From contig JADKIL010000003.1 in the NCBI GenBank assembly GCA_016721315.1, positions 186,001-250,000 on the forward strand: a stretch of DNA of 64,000 nucleotides, written 5' to 3'. Below, one piece after another: positions 44,069 to 52,474 of the stretch (the stretch's first letter is position 1; each line of letters begins with the position of its first letter). This DNA comes from Candidatus Villigracilis vicinus (GTDB lineage: Bacteria; Chloroflexota; Anaerolineae; Anaerolineales; Villigracilaceae). The translations under genes and the position numbers were made by a program. The notes below the pieces were generated by a model, which was not told where the DNA came from, did no database searches, and worked only from the letters and a program-made list of their open reading frames with translations.

Positions 44069-45022
44069 GTGCTCCAACGCAAAACTCCAGACCGCGTGCC
44101 GCGCTTCGAGGTCTGGATCGATGGTATGTTCGATGAACTCGGTGTCACTGACCCTTATCGCGCGTACGCCGAATTGGGTCAGGATGGAATCCTCATGCCA
44201 TATCAAACCCCAACAGACAGCAACGCCTGGAAAGATGGCGTGGATGAATTCGGGCGCGTGTGGAAAAAGGGGATGTATTTTTACGGCGCCGTGCAAACAG
44301 CGGATGACCTCAAACAGTACACGCCGCCATTGAGTTACGCGGATCGTTTCTTCGACGTGAAGCGGGTGGCAGACATTCGGACGAATTATCCACACCTTTG
44401 CCTTTTCTTCGGCACGCATATCGGTCCATTCATGGGAACGTATATGGCAATGGGCATGGAGCACATGTTCCGCATGTTCAAGAAGGATATGTCCTTTGTC
44501 CATGCTGTGATGGAAGCGCGCACAGATTGGTGTATTGAAATATACAAACGCGCAGCAGAACTCGGCGCGGAGTTGATCGTGATGGGCGATGACGCTGCTC
44601 ACCGCGGCGGGTCAATGATCTCCCCGCAGATGTGGCGCGAGTTGGTCTTGCCCTATCATCAGCGCGTGGTGCGGGAAATTCCTGTGCCTGTTATCTGGCA
44701 TAGCGATGGCAAGATGGACAAGCTGCTGCCCTTCGCCGTTGAGGCTGGCTTTGCTGGCGTGCATGGACTCGAAACCTTATCTGGCAATAAGTTGGATGAA
44801 GTCAAAGCCCAATATGGCGATAAATTAATTTTGATCGGTAACGTGGATATCAATCTATTCTTTGAGCCAAATCTTGAGCTTATCCGCGCTGATGTGAAGC
44901 GCAGTTACGAGCAAGGCGGCACAAGCGGATACATGATCTCGTCTTGCAACAGCATTTACCCTGGGATGAACATCGAAGCCTTGCGTGAATATTTTCGTTG
45001 TCAGGGAGGGCTTGATGGCTGA
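44069..45022 (+). CDS. Uroporphyrinogen-decarboxylase-family protein, N-terminus probably frameshifted
   Basis: TIM-barrel protein of the UroD superfamily, 317 residues from a GTG. This family includes heme UroD and corrinoid/thiol methyltransferases such as MtaA. Fold landmarks are VLQRKTPDRVPRFEVW at the N-terminus, MGDDAAHRGGSMISPQMWRE, WHSDGKMDKLLP and LIGNVDINLFFE. The Cys of methyltransferase HxC motifs is absent, and no heme genes are nearby, so true HemE function is unlikely. The same frame reads YTAVQA just before the GTG; the ATG at 44035 (MNSH) is one frame away, so a single extra base near 44043-44050 may hide the true start. The stop overlaps the P450 start. Confidence 0.8.
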   Translation: MLQRKTPDRVPRFEVWIDGMFDELGVTDPYRAYAELGQDGILMPYQTPTDSNAWKDGVDEFGRVWKKGMYFYGAVQTADDLKQYTPPLSYADRFFDVKRVADIRTNYPHLCLFFGTHIGPFMGTYMAMGMEHMFRMFKKDMSFVHAVMEARTDWCIEIYKRAAELGAELIVMGDDAAHRGGSMISPQMWRELVLPYHQRVVREIPVPVIWHSDGKMDKLLPFAVEAGFAGVHGLETLSGNKLDEVKAQYGDKLILIGNVDINLFFEPNLELIRADVKRSYEQGGTSGYMISSCNSIYPGMNIEALREYFRCQGGLDG

Positions 45023-46202
45023 CCTCTCCCGCTTCCCTCTCGGCTCAACATTGACTCTCGACTCCTTGAGCATTGATCCATACCCGCACTACCGCCTCTT
45101 ACTTGACCGTGAGCCTGTCACCTGGGTTCCCGAAGTGAATCTTTGGTACGTGACTCGGCGTGATGATGTCGTTGTTGTGCTCGATAACGCGGAAGCCTTC
45201 ACCGTTCAATCGCCGCATTCGCTTTTGGATGATACCTTTGGCACGATGATGTTATCTGCCGAAGGGGAACTGCACCAACGAATGCGCAATCCATTCGCGG
45301 GAGCGTATGTGCCGAAGGTAGTGCGGGCGTCATCTTCTGCTTTCATTGAACAAAAAGCCAATGAACTGATCGATAGATTCATCGCAGACAAAGAAACGGA
45401 CTTGGTCAAATCCTTCTCCGACCCGATGGCGTTGTATGCCGTCACCGCTTCGCTCGGCGTTCCCATCGTGGACTTTGCCCAACTGCGTCACTGGTACGAT
45501 GACTTTGCCGCCGCGTTGAGCAACTTCCGTCACGACCCTGCGGTGCGGGAGCGCGGTCAACGAACGGCAAAAGAATTTGGCACACAACTTGCGGAGCACA
45601 TCGCCCGTCTGCGCGCCGAGCCTGATGACAGCCTGCTCAGTCATCTCATCCATGACCCGAACACAAACTTGAGCGAGCGTGAGATCATCTCGAATATTTT
45701 CGTCATCATCTTCGGCGGGTTGGAAACGACTGCCGCCATGTTCTCAAACACGGTTTGGGCATTGCTCAATCATCCCGACCAGTTCGACGAAGTAAAACGC
45801 GACCCTGCCAAGTTAATGAAATCCGCAGTGGAAGAAACCCTGCGCTGGGAATCTCCTGTGCAGACCGCCACCCGCCATGTGACCCAACCCATCACCGTCC
45901 GCGGCGTGGATTTTGCAGTGGGCGATACCGTTCAATGCATGTTGGGAGCCGCCAACCGCGACCCCGAATTTTTCACCAACCCAGACCGCTTCGACATCCA
46001 CCGAGCGAATGCTTCTCACCATCTCGCCTTTGCCCGTGGACGACATCACTGTCTTGGTGCGGCATTGGCGCGACTTGAAGGTGAGATCGGCTTGCGCGTG
46101 TTATTCGAGCGTTTGCCGCATTTGCACTTAAAATCAACTCACCCTTCCGCGCCGCATGGACATGAATTTCGCGCCGTGCCCAAACTCATGGTGGAATGGT
46201 GA
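45015..46202 (+). CDS. Cytochrome P450
   Basis: Soluble bacterial P450 of 395 residues, catalysing monooxygenation with outside electron donors. It has the I-helix FGGLETTAAM (the usual AGxET with Gly), the K-helix ExxR in EETLRWESP, and the heme-binding FARGRHHCLGAALARLE with the proximal Cys. The ATG 45015 follows CAGGGAGGGCTTG and overlaps the UroD-like stop. No ferredoxin or reductase gene is adjacent. It adds an oxidation step to the cluster; substrate unknown. Confidence 0.94.
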   Translation: MADLSRFPLGSTLTLDSLSIDPYPHYRLLLDREPVTWVPEVNLWYVTRRDDVVVVLDNAEAFTVQSPHSLLDDTFGTMMLSAEGELHQRMRNPFAGAYVPKVVRASSSAFIEQKANELIDRFIADKETDLVKSFSDPMALYAVTASLGVPIVDFAQLRHWYDDFAAALSNFRHDPAVRERGQRTAKEFGTQLAEHIARLRAEPDDSLLSHLIHDPNTNLSEREIISNIFVIIFGGLETTAAMFSNTVWALLNHPDQFDEVKRDPAKLMKSAVEETLRWESPVQTATRHVTQPITVRGVDFAVGDTVQCMLGAANRDPEFFTNPDRFDIHRANASHHLAFARGRHHCLGAALARLEGEIGLRVLFERLPHLHLKSTHPSAPHGHEFRAVPKLMVEW

Positions 46203-46215
46203 AAGGATAGCAACT

Positions 46216-46839
46216 ATGCCAGCCAAAAGTAAACCTGTAGAAGAGAAGAAGACCTTCATTGAAGAAGCCCGCCGCAAGCAAATCATCGACGCGGCGTTGC
46301 AGACGATTGCCGAGCATGGGTATACCCAAACGTCCTTTGCGGAGATTGCCAAGAGCCTGGGAATCACCAAGGGACTGATTGCCTATCACTTCAACGGCAA
46401 GCATGACCTCATCACTTCTGCCATTCATACGATTTTGAATCGACAAGGCGCGTACATCCGCGGGCGGGTGGAAGATGAGACAAAAGGCAGTGCTAAATTA
46501 CGCGTCTATATCGAAGCCAGTTTTGAGTACATTTCGCAGAACCGTTCGCAGTTCGTGGCGCTGGTGGATTTGTGGGGCAGTTTTACGTCACCTGAAGAGA
46601 AGAAAGCATTCAGCGATTCCGCGTATGACCCTTGCCGTGCTCATCTCAAGAAAATTTTCCGCATTGGTGTAGAGCAGAAGGAATTTACGAAGTTCGATGA
46701 GCAGAGTATGGCGTCAGTGATTCAAGGCGCAATTGACGGAATCATGCTGCAATGGGTCTTTGACCCGAAGGCAGTGGATTTGCAAGAATCGAGCCGTGAG
46801 TTGAGTGAGATGTTTGTGAAGCGGTTGAAGAAATCATAA
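46216..46839 (+). CDS. TetR/AcrR-family transcriptional regulator
   Basis: 207 residues from the ATG 46216, which follows GAAAGGATAGC. N-terminal helix-turn-helix: ARRKQIIDAALQTIAEHGYT and SFAEIAKSLGITKGLIAYHF, with the C-terminal ligand domain predicted from length. It sits inside the catabolic cluster and is the likely ligand-responsive repressor acting at the 37016-37045 operator; no similar operator was seen next to its own gene. Confidence 0.92.
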   Translation: MPAKSKPVEEKKTFIEEARRKQIIDAALQTIAEHGYTQTSFAEIAKSLGITKGLIAYHFNGKHDLITSAIHTILNRQGAYIRGRVEDETKGSAKLRVYIEASFEYISQNRSQFVALVDLWGSFTSPEEKKAFSDSAYDPCRAHLKKIFRIGVEQKEFTKFDEQSMASVIQGAIDGIMLQWVFDPKAVDLQESSRELSEMFVKRLKKS

Positions 46840-46915
46840 CCACGACAAGACCTGACACAAAGGTTTTCCTTTGTGACCCTTTGTGCTACTTCGTGGTTGA
46901 GAAAAGCCAAAGGAG
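46840..46915. repeat. ACCACGA...TCGTGGT imperfect inverted repeat
   Basis: ACCACGACAAG near 46840 pairs imperfectly with ACTTCGTGGTT near 46890, with CTTTGTG words between. It belongs to the dispersed family also seen at 41985 and 48490. Confidence 0.5.
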
Positions 46916-46923
46916 AAGCGTGC

Positions 46924-48489
46924 ATGGAGTGGAAGAGTTTAGGTCATTTGGTGGAGAGCGCGGCAGAGCGGTTTGGGGAGAAACCGTTGTTCATCTTTGA
47001 AGACAAGCCGCTTTCGTTTGCGGAAGCGAATCGACGGGCGAATAAGACGGCGAATGCATTCAAATCTCTCGGTGTGACGAAGGGCGAACGCGTGGCGGTG
47101 ATGCTGCCCAACGGCGTGGACTTCCCCATCGTCTGGTTTGCGCTGGCGAAGTTGGGTGCGGTCATCGTGCCCGTCAACATCAACTACCATGACCATGACC
47201 TGACTTATACGCTCGATGATTCGCAGGCGGGATTCTTTGTCGTCCACGAAAATTATCTGGAGCAATGGGAGCGGGTGCGCGCGCACTTGCCGTCGGTGAA
47301 GGAAACGCTTCTCGTGACTGAATCAGGCTCAAAGTCCGATTGGATGCGTTTGGTGGATGAGTCATCTGACTCGTTCGAGTCATCCAATGTTTCGGCGGAG
47401 GATTTGGTCAATATCCAATATACATCGGGCACGACGGGTTTTCCAAAGGGCTGCATGTTGACCCAAAAATATTGGATGATGCTCGGGCAGGTGGCGGCGG
47501 ATTATTTCGGGCTGACGCCAGCGGATTGCGACCTGACCGCACAGCCTTTTTATTATATGGACCCGCAGTGGAACACGGTGTCGTGTTTGATTGGTGGCGC
47601 GCCGTTGGTGATTTTGCCGAGATTCTCACCGTCACATTTTTGGGGCGAAGTGATTCGACATAATGTGACCGTGCTGTATTTGATTGGCACCATGCCTTTC
47701 TTTTTGTTGAAGATGCCAGAGGACCCTTCTTTAGAGCACGGACATAAATTGAAAATGATTTTGTGCTCGGGGATTCATCCGAAGTTCCATGCGGAGTTTG
47801 AGCGGCGTTGGAATGTGCCGTGGCGCGAAGCGTTCGGCATGACCGAAACAGGCGTGGACTTGTTGATTCCGTTCGAGGATGTGGAGAGTGTGGGCAGTGG
47901 CGCGATGGGCAAACCGATTGCGACGAAGGAAGCGCGCATGGTGGACGCAAATGGAAATGATGTACCCGAGGGCGGCGTGGGTGAGTTGATTCTGCGCGGC
48001 GAGCCAATGATGTTGGGGTATTGGAACAAACCCGAAGCGACGGCGGAAGTCATGAAGAATGGCTGGCTACATACAGGTGACATGGTCACAAAAGATGCGA
48101 AGGGATATTTTCATTGGCAGGCGCGCTTGAAAGATACGATTCGACGAGCGGGTGAAAATATTTCATCGGTGGAAGTGGAAGGTGTGCTGATGGAACATCC
48201 CGCTGTAAAAGTGGCGGCGGTGGTGCCTGTCCCTGACGAGTTGCGCGGTGAAGAAGTGAAGGCGTATATCGTGTTGAAGGATGGATACACAAAAGAAAAC
48301 GCTTCGCCTGAATCTATTTTGGATTATGCCCGTGAGCAGTTGGCGTATTTCAAAGTGCCGAGATTTATTGAATACGCTGATGATTTGCCAAGAACACCAT
48401 CGGAACGGGTGGAGAAGCATAAGTTGGTGAAGTTGAAAGCGGACTTGCGCGTTGGAAGTTACGACGCTGTTGACAAAATTTGGCGGTAA
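46924..48489 (+). CDS. AMP-dependent acyl-CoA ligase
   Basis: Adenylate-forming enzyme of 521 residues that activates a carboxylic acid to its CoA ester. Motifs: YTSGTTGFPKGCMLT (P-loop), GMTETGVDLL, LHTGDMV, and ARLKDTIRRAGENISSVEVE (hinge). The end reads PRTPSERVEKHKL rather than the common TGKIxK; the EKxxK form is seen in crotonobetaine/carnitine-CoA-ligase-like members (family knowledge). The ATG 46924 follows AAAGGAGAAGCGTGC. With the enoyl-CoA hydratase it suggests a CoA-activated breakdown route. Confidence 0.93.
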   Translation: MEWKSLGHLVESAAERFGEKPLFIFEDKPLSFAEANRRANKTANAFKSLGVTKGERVAVMLPNGVDFPIVWFALAKLGAVIVPVNINYHDHDLTYTLDDSQAGFFVVHENYLEQWERVRAHLPSVKETLLVTESGSKSDWMRLVDESSDSFESSNVSAEDLVNIQYTSGTTGFPKGCMLTQKYWMMLGQVAADYFGLTPADCDLTAQPFYYMDPQWNTVSCLIGGAPLVILPRFSPSHFWGEVIRHNVTVLYLIGTMPFFLLKMPEDPSLEHGHKLKMILCSGIHPKFHAEFERRWNVPWREAFGMTETGVDLLIPFEDVESVGSGAMGKPIATKEARMVDANGNDVPEGGVGELILRGEPMMLGYWNKPEATAEVMKNGWLHTGDMVTKDAKGYFHWQARLKDTIRRAGENISSVEVEGVLMEHPAVKVAAVVPVPDELRGEEVKAYIVLKDGYTKENASPESILDYAREQLAYFKVPRFIEYADDLPRTPSERVEKHKLVKLKADLRVGSYDAVDKIWR

Positions 48490-48582
48490 AAATCTTCAAC
48501 CACGAAGGGTCACAAAGTGCACGAAGGAAGAAAAAAACCTTTGTGTACCTTAGTGACACTTTGTGGTGCAAAAAAGGAATCT
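48490..48582. repeat. ACCACGAAGG...CTTTGTGGT inverted repeat upstream of the serine hydrolase
   Basis: ACCACGAAGGGTCACAAAG (from 48498) and CCTTAGTGACACTTTGTGGT (to 48570) are imperfectly complementary over about 28 bp. It is the clearest member of the dispersed family and may fold into a hairpin in the leader. Confidence 0.6.
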
Positions 48583-50028
48583 ATGAACACACAACAACTC
48601 AACGAAACAATTTCAAAAACGCTCACCGCATGGAACATCCCTGGCGCGGCGGTGGCTGTAGTGCAAGGTGACGATGTTTTCACGCAAGGCTACGGCGTGC
48701 TCGAAGCAGGCAAGCCTGAAGCAGTGAATGCGGATACCATCTTTGCAATTGGTTCCACCACAAAAGCCTTCACCTCCGCGCTGATTGGCATGTTGGTGGA
48801 TGAAGGCAAACTGTCATGGGATGACCTCGTTATTCAATACATTCCTGAGTTTGAACTATATGATGATTGGGTCGCTCGTCATGTCACCGTGCGCGATTTG
48901 CTCTGTCACCGTCTCGGCTTGGAACGTGCCCAAAAGATATACTACCATCGCGGATACGACCAGCGCGAACTCATGCGCCGCATGAAATATCTCAAGCCTG
49001 CCGTGGGTTTTCGCACAGGCTTCAACTACGCCAATCAACAATATGGCGTGGCAGGTCTGCTCGTCGAAGCAGTCACTGGCAAGTCATGGGACGATTTCAT
49101 CACCGAAAGAATTTTTAACGCGCTGAACATGTCACGCTCGTTCAGTGGACACGACCGAATCACCGATAACAAAAACTTCGCCTCACCTCACGCTGTGCTC
49201 GATGAAACGTATCCCGCGGGCGTGCGTTTTCTTGGCGAGATGAGCGCCATCGAAAATTTCAAACTCACGCACGAACCTGCTGGCTCGATTCATACTTCCG
49301 CCAACGACCTCGCGCAATGGCTCAAAGCATTACTCAACAACGGCGCGCCGCTCTTGCAACCCAACACCTTCAACGAACTCACCACGCCGCAAGTCGTCAT
49401 GCAGGATGTGCTCAACTCCGAACTCGCGCCGCTCGCTTATCTTCAACCCGCCACGCACTTCTGGACGTACGCGCTTGGTTGGTGGGCAATGGATTATCGC
49501 GGCGAAAAAGTTCTCATGCACGGCGGTCAAATGCCTGGCTACAATTCCGCTGTCGCGTTTTTTCCGCAGCGCAAACTCGCGCTTGCCGTCATGGTCAACG
49601 TCCATCAAACCCTCGCCCACGCCGCACTTTTTTATGCGATTTCAGATATTCTGCTCGACAAAAAAGACCGCGACTGGTCATCCGAATTTCAGATGGTCGC
49701 ACAGGGATACATGGCACAAGTCAAAGGTCAAGTGGACGAAATGCGCCTCAAACGTGACCCGAACCTGCCTCTGTCCAATAAGCTGGATTCCTACACTGGG
49801 ACATTCTCCAACGACCTCTTCGGCGAAATGACCGTGATTATCAAAGACGACTCGCTCAACTTGAAGTACGGAGTCAACACCGCCACGCTCGAACACTGGC
49901 AAGGTGATACCTTCCTCGCCCATTGGAATCTCAAAGGTCTGATGGACGACTCGATGATTGCTTTCTCACCCAATGGCAAGACAATGACATTACTCAATGA
50001 CAGAGCGGAATACAGGAAAACATCATGA
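48583..50028 (+). CDS. Beta-lactamase/D-aminopeptidase-family serine hydrolase
   Basis: Class C beta-lactamase-fold hydrolase of 481 residues. The catalytic Ser and Lys are in GSTTKAF (SxxK), the second motif is YANQQYG (YxN), and a Gly-rich MHGGQMPGYNS near 345 stands in for KTG. A C-terminal domain of about 100 residues (DPNLPLSNKLDSYTGTFSND) resembles the DUF3471-like tail of such proteins. No signal peptide, so it should act in the cytoplasm. It could cleave D-amino-acid amides or esters. AAAAAGGAATCT precedes the ATG; the stop overlaps pepD as ATGA. Confidence 0.9.
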   Translation: MNTQQLNETISKTLTAWNIPGAAVAVVQGDDVFTQGYGVLEAGKPEAVNADTIFAIGSTTKAFTSALIGMLVDEGKLSWDDLVIQYIPEFELYDDWVARHVTVRDLLCHRLGLERAQKIYYHRGYDQRELMRRMKYLKPAVGFRTGFNYANQQYGVAGLLVEAVTGKSWDDFITERIFNALNMSRSFSGHDRITDNKNFASPHAVLDETYPAGVRFLGEMSAIENFKLTHEPAGSIHTSANDLAQWLKALLNNGAPLLQPNTFNELTTPQVVMQDVLNSELAPLAYLQPATHFWTYALGWWAMDYRGEKVLMHGGQMPGYNSAVAFFPQRKLALAVMVNVHQTLAHAALFYAISDILLDKKDRDWSSEFQMVAQGYMAQVKGQVDEMRLKRDPNLPLSNKLDSYTGTFSNDLFGEMTVIIKDDSLNLKYGVNTATLEHWQGDTFLAHWNLKGLMDDSMIAFSPNGKTMTLLNDRAEYRKTS

Positions 50029-51443
50029 ACCCAACCGAACTCATCCTCAAGAATTTTGAAAAAGTATCATCTCGTGGTTCGAAGAACGAAGCGGCAATCG
50101 CAACTGGCTTATCATTGGGTCGGCAGAACACAACTGCACCTCCAAGACAGACGCGGCAGGGAACCATGCCGTGCCCAGCCAAGGCTGAAGACCGCCCAAC
50201 ATTAATTTTGCAAGGTCACATGGACATGGTCTGCCAGAAGACGCTCGAGTCTACGCGCATGATTTCACGAAAGACCCCATTCAACTCATCCGTGATGGCG
50301 ATTGGATTCGCGCCAACGGCACCACCCTCGGTGCAGACAACGGCATTGGCATTGCGTTGATGATGTCGCTGGTTGAAGATGAGTCCGTCAAACATCCGCC
50401 GCTTGAGTTGCTGCTGACCGTCGAAGAAGAGTCGGGGCTTGTCGGCGCAGATACTCTTGACCCGTCCTTACTCTCAGGTAAAACCCTCATCAATGTGGAT
50501 TCCGAAACCGAAGGCGTGTTTACCGTCGGCTGTGCAGGCGGCGGGAATGTGTACATGACCTTGCCCGTCACATGGGATTCACAAAAGCAAAATGAAGTCG
50601 CTTTTGAGTTGAAAGTCCGCGGCTTGCAAGGCGGACATTCTGGAGAAGACATCAACAAGTTCCGCACGAATGCCAATAAACTCATTGCCCGCATACTGGA
50701 CTTTATTCAACGCGATATGGAAATTCGCCTGTCCACGCTCAAAGGTGGGACGGCACGCAATGCCATTCCGCGTGACGCGGAAGCGGTGTTCGTTTGTGTA
50801 AAAGAAAAGGCGACACTGTGCAAGGAAAAATTTCTCCGCCATTCAAGCCACCATCCAAAGTGAACTCGCCAAAACAGAGACAGGGCTGGTGCTCACGCTG
50901 AACGAACTCAGCGGCGAGCCTGTTCGCACTATTAGCCCCGCTGAAACACAGGCGGCAATCCGTTTACTAATGGCATTGCCGCATGGAGTCACATCCATGT
51001 TTGCGGATATGCCCGCCTTCGTCGAAACGTCCAATAACATTGGCGTGATGGAGTTGAAAGAGGATGGGCTGTCAGTCGTCTCCACAAATCGCAGCGCGGT
51101 CTTTTCGAGATTAGATGAAATTACCAGACGAGTCGAAACTGTCGCATGGCTGGCAGGCGCAAAGACCGAAAGAACGAAGATGTTCCCGCCCTGGCAGCCG
51201 AACATGGAATCCCCGCTCCTCAAGCAATGCGTCGACACGTATCGCGGTATCGTCGAAGAAGACCCCAAGATCGAGCTCACCCACGGCGGACTCGAATGCG
51301 GCATCATCAGCGATCGCTGCGGCGGACTGGATACCATCTCAATGGGACCGACGATCAGAGATCTGCACTCACCTGAAGAGAGGTTGTTCATTCCGTCGCT
51401 TGCAAGTACTTGGGAATTTCTAAGAGGAATACTGGCTTCGTAA
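50025..51443 (+). pseudogene. pepD: Cytosolic nonspecific dipeptidase PepD (aminoacyl-histidine dipeptidase), multiply frameshifted
   Basis: M20-family metallodipeptidase. Fragments in order are MNPTELILKNFEKVS, RNWLI...TSKTDAAGNH, LQGHMDMVCQK (zinc His and Asp), HDFTKDPIQLIRDGDW, GTTLGADNGIGIALMMS (zinc Asp), TVEEESGLVGAD (catalytic Glu), RGLQGGHSGEDI, and the C-terminal LECGIISDRCGGLDTISMGP. They lie in different frames. Breaks occur near 50099 (minus one base), 50173-50176 (plus one, in CCC), 50235-50258, and about 50826-50834 (plus one, in GAAAAATTT). The 'AIP' expected before RGSKNE is also missing. Either a decaying gene or badly polished consensus; all catalytic segments are still present. 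Confidence 0.85.
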
Positions 51444-51762
51444 AGCAGGTTGGAGATAAAGATGTTCTCCCTGTTCAAATCGCCGAAGATGGCAGCTTGA
51501 ACAGGGATTTTTCTTTCAAGTTTAATTTTCATTCGCAGTGTAGAAAAAATAGAAATAGAAACCGCTTGCCAGTAAGCAAGAAGCGGTTCATCATCCAGAA
51601 AGAAAAATTCTGTTAACAAGCCTAAAAAAGAAATTCCCAATGACGGAAATTTTTTAACCGACCCCTTAAGCAGCGGCTTTGACCGTTGGAAGAAAAATAA
51701 CGGCGCTTCCATAGAGTAAAAATGCCGTAAAATATTGAGAACTATTCTTCAAGGAACCAAAG
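51444..51762. other. Intergenic region between pepD and the uracil-DNA glycosylase
   Basis: About 320 bp without a gene. It holds the cluster terminator at its start, an AACCGCTT...AAGCGGTT hairpin at 51560-51588 whose U-run would lie on the minus strand, and a TAAAAT box (51728-51733) that is the probable -10 for the next gene. Confidence 0.6.
51469..51517 (+). terminator. Terminator of the accessory cluster
   Basis: CCCTGTTCAA (51469-51478) and TTGAACAGGG (51497-51506) with an 18-nt loop, followed by ATTTTTCTTT, 25 bp after the pepD stop. Confidence 0.82.
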
Positions 51763-52386
51763 ATGAAACCATCCAGCTTATCCAACTCTCCTCGATATAA
51801 CTCGCTCGATGAAGCCCTTGCTGCCATCTACGGCATGAAAGATGACCCGCTGGTAAACGCGGGTACGAACGTGGTTATCAGCCGGGGCAACCCCAGGGCA
51901 AAAATATTACTGGTAGGCGAAGCACCTGGTCCGCAGGAAAACATCAAAGGCAAACCGTTTGTGGGTCCCGCCGGACAGCTGCTCGATAAAATTTTGCAAG
52001 CAGGCGAGATAGACCCAGAGAACGATGTGTACATTACAAACTCGGTCTTCCGTATGCCCCCGGGCGAAAACGGCGCAAATTTCCGTAAACCGAACGATAA
52101 AGAGATCGAGTATTACCGTCCGTTCGTATTCGAGATCATCCGCCTGGTCGACCCTCTCGTGATCCTGCTCACTGGCAATGTGGCGTGTCAATCTGTCCTG
52201 CAAAAGACCGGTATCACCTCTCTGCGCGGCAAATGGACAGAACTGGACGGTCGCTGGCTCATGCCCATTTTTCATCCTTCTTATTTACTGCGTAATCAAT
52301 CACGTGAGCCCGGCTCACCCAAGTCGCTGATGTGGGAGGACATTCGCGAAGTAAAGCGGAAGTATGATGAACTTCGCGGTAAGTAA
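51763..52386 (+). CDS. Uracil-DNA glycosylase, family 4-like
   Basis: DNA-repair glycosylase removing uracil, 207 residues. The UDG catalytic block GEAPGPQENIKGKPFVGPAGQLLD (motif GEAPG at about 49-53) and C-terminal MPIFHPSYLLR are typical. The family 4 iron-sulfur Cys residues are not evident (the N-terminal region lacks the usual CxxC), so it may be a cluster-less relative. AAGGAACC precedes the ATG. Monocistronic between a TAAAAT box and a strong terminator. Confidence 0.85.
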   Translation: MKPSSLSNSPRYNSLDEALAAIYGMKDDPLVNAGTNVVISRGNPRAKILLVGEAPGPQENIKGKPFVGPAGQLLDKILQAGEIDPENDVYITNSVFRMPPGENGANFRKPNDKEIEYYRPFVFEIIRLVDPLVILLTGNVACQSVLQKTGITSLRGKWTELDGRWLMPIFHPSYLLRNQSREPGSPKSLMWEDIREVKRKYDELRGK

Positions 52387-52387
52387 T

Positions 52388-52427
52388 AAAAGCGGCTGCC
52401 ACCTTGAAGGTGGCAGCCGCTTTTATA
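52388..52427 (+). terminator. Intrinsic terminator after the glycosylase gene
   Basis: AAGCGGCTGCCACC / GGTGGCAGCCGCTT arms of at least 14 bp with a short loop and TTTTAT tail. Confidence 0.93.
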
Positions 52428-52445
52428 AATCCAGACTGCTCTTGG

Positions 52446-52469
52446 TATAATTCGGCTCTATTTTAGGAG
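52446..52469 (+). promoter_or_regulatory. miaB promoter -10 and ribosome site
   Basis: TATAAT (52446-52451), then a short leader with AGGAG (52465-52469) 5 nt before the ATG. In contrast to the leaderless genes, miaB has a normal Shine-Dalgarno sequence. Confidence 0.7.
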
Positions 52470-52474
52470 CAGGC

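Noticed and set aside
44033..44602. 189-codon minus-strand frame opposite the UroD-like gene
   Set aside because: His-rich antisense product typical of shadows.
44069..45022. Calling the UroD-family gene hemE
   Set aside because: No heme-pathway neighbours and weak match to the HemE substrate region; superfamily assignment only.
51560..51588. AACCGCTT...AAGCGGTT hairpin as a terminator
   Set aside because: Its U-run would be on the minus strand where no gene ends; the plus-strand terminator at 51469-51517 is sufficient.
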